Of a stretch of DNA of 64,000 nt, positions 60,011 to 64,000 are shown in pieces (within the stretch, counting starts at the first letter, position 1; every line of letters starts with the position of its first letter). The position numbers were made by a program, and so were the translations under genes. The stretch is from Pseudomonadota bacterium (GTDB taxonomy: Bacteria; Pseudomonadota; Gammaproteobacteria; Burkholderiales; Rhodocyclaceae): contig JAGTRW010000013.1 in the NCBI GenBank assembly GCA_018262095.1, positions 1 through 64,000 on the forward strand, read 5' to 3'. The notes beneath the pieces are model-generated. The model saw only the letters and a program-made list of their open reading frames with translations. It did not search any database and was not told where the DNA came from.

Positions 60011-60346
60011 ATGCCGCGTTTTTCCTTCATCGTTGCCCTGCTGGCCTTGCTGGCCACCCCGGTTCTGGCCCAGACCGACGCTCCGCCGCCCGTTCCCGAC
60101 GTCAAGCCGCCAGCCATGGTTCCGCTCGACGATTCGCTCGAGCCGCAGGTGACGATTAGCCAGCGCGAAGGCGCCACGGTCGAGGAGACGCGAATCAACG
60201 GCAAGCTCTACAAGATCACGGTGACGCCTGAAAACGGTATTCCTTACACGCTGGTCGATCAGCGTGGCGACGGTTCGTTTGCTCCCGTCGAAGCGCCGGG
60301 AACCCCGGCGTTGAGTATTCCGATGTGGGTGATTGGCACCTTCTGA
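60011..60346 (+). CDS. Small exported DUF2782 protein
   Basis: 111 residues. A cleavable signal peptide (FSFIVALLALLATPVLA, cleavage after VLA before QTDAPP) leads to a Pro-rich spacer and a compact beta-rich domain (EPQVTISQREGATVEETRINGKLYKITVTPENG, described here in parts: repeated strands around VEETRINGKLY and ITVTPENGIPY). It matches DUF2782, a small betaproteobacterial periplasmic family of unknown function that frequently sits next to polA. The ATG at 60011 has GGA nine bases upstream. The following membrane-protein gene begins 68 bases later on the same strand. Confidence 0.85.
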   Translation: MPRFSFIVALLALLATPVLAQTDAPPPVPDVKPPAMVPLDDSLEPQVTISQREGATVEETRINGKLYKITVTPENGIPYTLVDQRGDGSFAPVEAPGTPALSIPMWVIGTF

Positions 60347-60414
60347 CGTCGGCTGATGCCGCGAGCCGATGAGTTCGCGGTGCGTCGCGCGACCGCCTAA
60401 TTTCCCTTCAAACG

Positions 60415-61170
60415 ATGCCCACCAACCCTCCGATGGAACACTTCCCGCTCGCGGCGCCGCCCTACCACGGCAACAGCCGCGCCATCGGCGCGGGCAACGC
60501 CTTCGACTGGCTCAAGCAGGGCTGGGCGCTGTTCGTCGTCAATCCCGGGGTGTGGATCGCGATCACCATCGTGCTGCTGGTGCTTATGCTCGGGCTCAAC
60601 ATCGTTCCGCTGGTCGGCACGCTGGCCGCCAATCTGCTCACGCCGCTGCTCGGCGCCGGCCTGCTGCTGGCCTGCCAGAAAGCGGCGGACGGGCAAGCGC
60701 CGGAGGTCGGCGATCTGTTCGCCGGCTTCAAGCACAACACCGGCAATCTGGTGATGGTCGGCGTGTTCTACATGGCGGCGATGCTGATCGTCTTCCTGGT
60801 CGTGCTGATGCTCGGCGGCGGCAGCGTCGCCGGTGGGCTGATGATGGGGCGGGCGGCGGGAATCGGGCTGGCCTTCGGCGGGCTGCTGCTGGCCATGCTG
60901 CTGTCGCTGGTGCTGTCGGTGCCGCTCTTCATGGCGCTGTGGTTCGCGCCGGCGCTGGTCTTCTTCAACAACATGGCGCCGCTGGCGGCGCTCAAGGCGA
61001 GCTTCAACGCCTGCCTCAAGAACACCTTGGCGTTCGTGGTCTACGGCCTGATCGTGCTGGTGCTGATGTTCTTCGCGGCGCTGCCCGTCGGGCTCGGCTT
61101 TCTGGTCCTCATCCCCGTGCTTTCCGGGTCAATTTATGCTTCGTATCGGGATATCTTCGTTGCCAACTAA
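60415..61170 (+). CDS. BPSS1780-like integral membrane protein (first copy)
   Basis: 251 residues with about six hydrophobic helices (for example VWIAITIVLLVLMLGLNIVP, GVFYMAAMLIVFLVVLMLG and LIVLVLMFFAALPVGLGFLV). The N-terminal GNAFDWLKQGWALFVVNPG and C-terminal SGSIYASYRDIFVAN are conserved in this family and recur in the next gene. Function is unknown; an inner-membrane location is predicted. There is no clear ribosome site before the ATG at 60415. It lies 12 bases before its paralogue and forms part of a run of same-strand genes continuing to maf. Confidence 0.75.
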   Translation: MPTNPPMEHFPLAAPPYHGNSRAIGAGNAFDWLKQGWALFVVNPGVWIAITIVLLVLMLGLNIVPLVGTLAANLLTPLLGAGLLLACQKAADGQAPEVGDLFAGFKHNTGNLVMVGVFYMAAMLIVFLVVLMLGGGSVAGGLMMGRAAGIGLAFGGLLLAMLLSLVLSVPLFMALWFAPALVFFNNMAPLAALKASFNACLKNTLAFVVYGLIVLVLMFFAALPVGLGFLVLIPVLSGSIYASYRDIFVAN

Positions 61171-61182
61171 CTGTCGCCGACC

Positions 61183-61959
61183 ATGCAAGCGCTGACGCTT
61201 CCCGCCGCTCGTGGCTGGCGCTGGCTGACCGAAGGTTTCGCGATCTTCCGCAGAAATCAGCTCAGGCTCTCGCTCGCCGTACTCAGCTACTGGATTCTGA
61301 TGGCGCTGATCAACTCGGTGCCGCTGCTCGGCCAGTTGGCGGCGACGCTGCTGATTCCGGTTTTTTCGGTGAGCCTGATGAACGCCTGCCGTCTGCTCGA
61401 GCACGGCAGCCCGCTGCCGCCACAGCTTCTGTTCTCGGGCTTCCAGCAGAACCTGCGTTCGTTGTTGGTGCTCGGCGCCGTTTATATTGCCGTGAGCATC
61501 GCGATCCTCGCCATCGTTGCCGCGGTCGACGGCGGCGTGTTGTTCCGGCTCGTCGTTCTGGGGCAGAGCCCGAGCGAGAATACGCTGACCAGCGAGACGG
61601 TGATGTTCGCCGGACAACTCGCGCTGGTGCTCTTCGCGCCGCTGATGATGGCCTACTGGTACGCGCCGGTGTTGGTCGCCTGGCACGGCCTGCCGGTCGG
61701 TAAATCGCTTTTTTTCAGCTTCGTCGCGTGTCTGCGCAACTGGCGCGCCTTCGTCGTTTATTCGGCGTCGATCGCCGTCGTTGGCGCGCTGATTCCCGGC
61801 ATGCTGGTCGGTTTGCTGAGCGCCATGTCGGTCGGTGGCGTCGAGCTGGTCTCGGTGGTATTGACCTCGCTGATCGTGTTGGTTCTGCTGCCGACGCTTT
61901 ACGCCAGTTTCTACGTGAGCTATCGCGACGTTTTCGTGAGCATCGACGAGAATGTCTGA
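61183..61959 (+). CDS. BPSS1780-like integral membrane protein (second copy)
   Basis: 258 residues, about six hydrophobic helices. It repeats the layout of the preceding gene: an N-terminal aromatic amphipathic segment (GWRWLTEGFAIFRRNQ), a FSGFQQNLRSLLVLG loop matching FAGFKHNTGNLVMVG in the first copy, and a C-terminal LYASFYVSYRDVFVSIDEN. The pair therefore arose by tandem duplication, now strongly diverged. Function is unknown. Its last eight bases overlap nadD, so the two are co-transcribed. A heterodimeric membrane complex with the first copy is plausible. Confidence 0.75.
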   Translation: MQALTLPAARGWRWLTEGFAIFRRNQLRLSLAVLSYWILMALINSVPLLGQLAATLLIPVFSVSLMNACRLLEHGSPLPPQLLFSGFQQNLRSLLVLGAVYIAVSIAILAIVAAVDGGVLFRLVVLGQSPSENTLTSETVMFAGQLALVLFAPLMMAYWYAPVLVAWHGLPVGKSLFFSFVACLRNWRAFVVYSASIAVVGALIPGMLVGLLSAMSVGGVELVSVVLTSLIVLVLLPTLYASFYVSYRDVFVSIDENV

Positions 61960-62650
61960 GTTTGCAGCGGTGGCGGGTGACAGGCCGCTGGGCGTTTTTG
62001 GCGGCACTTTCGATCCGGTCCACTTCGCTCACCTGCGGCTCGCCGAAGAGGCCGCCGACAGCCTTGATCTCGCGCGGGTGCGCTGGATTCCCGCCGGCCT
62101 GCCGGCGTGTCGCGAGACGCCGCAGGTCGGCGCCGCGCAACGGCTTGAAATGGTGCGGCTGGCGATAGCCGGCAACCCGCGTTTCGAAGTAGACAGCGCC
62201 GAAGTCGAGCAAGCGCTCGCCGACGACGCCCGCCCCAGCTATACCGTGCCGACGCTAGCACGGCTGCGCGAGACTCAGGTCTGCGGCGCGCAGCGGCCGC
62301 TGGTGCTGCTGGTCGGTGCCGACGCCTTTGCCGGGCTGACGCGCTGGCATCGCTGGTCCGAGCTGTTCGACCTGGCGCACATCGCGGTGGCGCACCGGCC
62401 GGGCTTTCCGGTCGATGCGACGAGCCTTCCCGAGGCCTTGGCCGCCGTCTTTCGGCAACGCTTCAGCCCGGATCCCAAGCTGCTTGCGGCGGCGCCGGCC
62501 GGCGCCATCGTCAGTTTTGCGATGACCCAGTTCGACATCTCGGCAACCAAGATCCGCGCACTGCTGTCGAAACGCCGCAGCGTGCGTTATTTGATTCCGG
62601 ACGCGCTGCTTGCCCATATTCAAGAGCACCACCTTTACTCGGAGAACTGA
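61952..62650 (+). CDS. nadD: Nicotinate-nucleotide adenylyltransferase
   Basis: 232 residues. It joins ATP and nicotinate mononucleotide to make deamido-NAD in NAD biosynthesis. The nucleotidyltransferase motif is GVFGGTFDPVHFAHLRLAEEA with HFAH in the HxGH position (Gly replaced by Ala, a known variant). MVRLAIAGNPRFEVDSAEV, VGADAFAGLTRWHRW and the C-terminal DISATKIRALL (ISSTxIR motif) complete the family. It starts eight bases before the end of the membrane-protein gene and is followed by rsfS, the classic nadD-rsfS-rlmH order. Confidence 0.96.
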   Translation: MSEFAAVAGDRPLGVFGGTFDPVHFAHLRLAEEAADSLDLARVRWIPAGLPACRETPQVGAAQRLEMVRLAIAGNPRFEVDSAEVEQALADDARPSYTVPTLARLRETQVCGAQRPLVLLVGADAFAGLTRWHRWSELFDLAHIAVAHRPGFPVDATSLPEALAAVFRQRFSPDPKLLAAAPAGAIVSFAMTQFDISATKIRALLSKRRSVRYLIPDALLAHIQEHHLYSEN

Positions 62651-62657
62651 AACGCCA

Positions 62658-63026
62658 ATGAAACTATCCCAGCTCGAAAAAATCGTCGTGACCGCGCTCG
62701 AAGACATCAAGGGTCATGAAATCGAAGTCATCAACACCGCCAAGCTCACCCCGCTTTTTGAACGGATCGTGATTGCCTGCGGCGATTCGAACCGTCATGT
62801 GCGGTCGCTCGCGCAAAATGTCCAGGACAAGGTACGCGAAGCCGGCGGGCAGGTGATCTCGACCGAAGGCGAAGAGAGCGGCGAATGGGTGCTGGTCGAT
62901 CTCGGTGACATCGTCGTCCATGTCATGCAGCCGGCGATCCGCAGCTATTACAACCTCGAAGAACTGTGGAGCGGCAAGGTTCCGGCGCGCGCGCGCAAGA
63001 CGCCGGCAGCAGCACAAGAGGTTTAG
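62658..63026 (+). CDS. rsfS: Ribosomal silencing factor RsfS
   Basis: 122 residues. It binds ribosomal protein uL14 on the large subunit and blocks subunit joining under starvation. Typical segments: ALEDIKGHEIEVINTAKLTP, RIVIACGDSNRHVRSLAQNV and WVLVDLGDIVVHVMQPAIRSYYNLEELW. The ATG at 62658 follows the nadD stop by seven bases; GGAG at the end of nadD serves as a somewhat distant ribosome site. The Ala/Lys-rich tail after LWSG is variable in the family. It precedes rlmH by ten bases. Confidence 0.96.
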   Translation: MKLSQLEKIVVTALEDIKGHEIEVINTAKLTPLFERIVIACGDSNRHVRSLAQNVQDKVREAGGQVISTEGEESGEWVLVDLGDIVVHVMQPAIRSYYNLEELWSGKVPARARKTPAAAQEV

Positions 63027-63036
63027 AGCGCTCGGC

Positions 63037-63507
63037 ATGAAACTGTGCATTCTGGCGGTCGGTCACAAGCTCCCCGAGTGGGTCGCCAAGGGCTGCGCCG
63101 AGTACCTCAAGCGCATGCCGCGCGAATTGCCGATGAGCGTCGTCGAGATCAAGCCCGAGATGCGCGGGTCGAAAACCCGCGAGCAGCTGCTGGCCGCCGA
63201 GAAAGTTCGCCTGCAGGCGGCACTGCAGGGCTTTCGTCGCATCGTCGTGCTCGACGAGCGCGGCGCCGACCTCACCACCGTGCAACTGGCGCAGCGCCTT
63301 GAGGACTGGATGCGCGAGGGCGGCGATACCGCCTTCGTGATCGGCGGCGCCGACGGCATCGACGCGGCCTTGAAGCAACAGGCCGACGAGGCTATCCGCC
63401 TGTCTAGCCTGACGCTGCCGCACGCGATGGCGCGGCTGATCCTTTGCGAGCAGCTCTATCGCGCGCATAGCGTGGTCAGCAAGCATCCTTATCATCGCGA
63501 GGGCTGA
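63037..63507 (+). CDS. rlmH: 23S rRNA (pseudouridine1915-N3)-methyltransferase RlmH
   Basis: 156 residues, exact family length. A SPOUT-class enzyme that uses S-adenosylmethionine to methylate pseudouridine 1915 in helix 69 of 23S rRNA. Knot and cofactor motifs are clear: MKLCILAVGHKLPEWV at the start, VVLDERGADLTTVQLAQRL, FVIGGADGID, and the C-terminal LPHAMARLILCEQLYRAHSV with HPYHREG. It follows rsfS by ten bases and is immediately followed by maf, the usual betaproteobacterial order. Confidence 0.97.
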   Translation: MKLCILAVGHKLPEWVAKGCAEYLKRMPRELPMSVVEIKPEMRGSKTREQLLAAEKVRLQAALQGFRRIVVLDERGADLTTVQLAQRLEDWMREGGDTAFVIGGADGIDAALKQQADEAIRLSSLTLPHAMARLILCEQLYRAHSVVSKHPYHREG

Positions 63508-64000
63508 TCATCACTGCCCCCTATTTTCCCCCGCGTCTTTATTTGGCGTCGCGCAGCCCGCGCCGGCGCGAATTGTTGACGCAGATCGGCATCCAGTTCG
63601 ACACCGTGCTCTTTCGCAACCACCCGCGCGAGGACAAAGAAGTCGACGAGACGCCGCACGCAGGCGAAGCGCCGCTAATTTACGTCGAGCGCGTCGCGCG
63701 CGCCAAGGCGGTGCATGGTTCGCGCATCGTCGGCTGGCGCAGGATGCAACCGCAGCCGGTGCTGGCCGCCGACACGACGCTCGAAGTCGACGGCGAAATC
63801 GTCGGCAAGCCGGTCGACGGCGAAGACGCCAAAGCGATTTTGCGCCGGCTGTCGGGACGCTCGCACCGCGTGCTTACCGCCGTGGCGGTGGCGCTTGACG
63901 GTCGCCTCGAGGCGCGGCTGTCGGTCAGCGAGGTGCGCTTTTGCGTTCTCGACGAGGCGCAGATCGCCAGCTACGTCGCCAGCGGCGAACCGATGGACAA
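63504..64000 (+). CDS. maf: Maf-like nucleotide pyrophosphatase, 3' end cut by window edge
   Basis: About 165 codons visible. Maf proteins hydrolyse non-canonical or certain canonical nucleoside triphosphates and affect septum formation. The family signature begins LYLASRSPRRRELLTQIGIQF, and the second block has LAADTTLEVDGEIVGKPVDG with SGRSHRVLTAVAV. The reading frame is open from 63471, after a TAG, but holds no ATG or GTG before the conserved core. The only candidates are CTG at 63504 (overlapping the rlmH stop) and TTG at 63543, which would remove the residues up to LYL. I give the longer option; the start is unresolved. The function call is firm. Confidence 0.85.
   Translation, partial: MIITAPYFPPRLYLASRSPRRRELLTQIGIQFDTVLFRNHPREDKEVDETPHAGEAPLIYVERVARAKAVHGSRIVGWRRMQPQPVLAADTTLEVDGEIVGKPVDGEDAKAILRRLSGRSHRVLTAVAVALDGRLEARLSVSEVRFCVLDEAQIASYVASGEPMD

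Noticed and set aside
1-64000. CRISPR arrays, tRNAs, rRNAs, transposases or integrases
   Set aside because: No regularly spaced repeats, no cloverleaf-like segment and no transposase or integrase frame was found on reading both strands.

Overview
The window is dense, GC-rich, intron-free bacterial DNA with genes packed on both strands (many overlaps of 1-26 bases and short gaps). Gene content and order point to a betaproteobacterium, most likely in the Rhodocyclales (Accumulibacter/Dechloromonas-like). The pointers are the nadD-rsfS-rlmH-maf run, polA beside a DUF2782 gene, BPSS1780-type membrane proteins, DUF1631, and the abundance of c-di-GMP and chemosensory genes. The assignment is inference from gene content; no rRNA or other phylogenetic marker is present. 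I see no tRNA, rRNA, CRISPR array, insertion sequence, prophage or origin.

Layout. (1) 1-6959, minus strand: a chemosensory operon reading PAS-GGDEF-EAL-REC, a receptor with almost no periplasmic part, a STAS protein, CheA and a classical chemoreceptor that runs off the left edge. (2) 7274-9936, plus: a NarL/UhpB-type histidine kinase and its LuxR-type regulator. (3) 9947-18734: a predicted peptide-ligation/modification cluster made of a Crp/Fnr regulator, a transglutaminase-like protease, a circularly permuted ATP-grasp/alpha-E fusion and a transglutaminase-DUF2126 amidoligase on the minus strand, with a third transglutaminase diverging. (4) 18718-27710: NhaA, a membrane-anchored TAXI protein, a 1670-residue MASE1 hybrid kinase, a small lipoprotein and an EamA transporter. 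(5) 27949-34632: aroD, then tamA-tamB for outer-membrane assembly. (6) 34652-42378: an NTF2-fold diguanylate cyclase, cobalamin adenosyltransferase, PP2C phosphatase, RhlE helicase, DUF1631 protein, DHH phosphoesterase and a lipoprotein. (7) 42569-47313: ugpB-ugpQ without its ABC permease, then alaS. (8) 47371-52726: an HD-GYP phosphodiesterase, a soluble Cache-CheW protein and a divergent membrane diguanylate cyclase. (9) 52771-64000: rfaE2, corA, a K+ channel overlapping dctA, polA, a LOG protein, DUF2782, two BPSS1780-like membrane proteins, nadD, rsfS, rlmH and a truncated maf.

How it fits together. Regions 1, 6 and 8 hold two predicted diguanylate cyclases, one EAL and one HD-GYP protein. 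These c-di-GMP genes sit beside chemosensory components, and CheA itself carries two motifs resembling the MshEN c-di-GMP-binding repeat. The most distinctive candidate systems are therefore the chemosensory/c-di-GMP hybrids (1 and 8) and the amidoligase/transglutaminase cluster (3), whose biochemical product is not established. Housekeeping genes (aroD, tamAB, alaS, polA, nadD, rsfS, rlmH, maf) look ordinary and intact, apart from the unclear start of maf.
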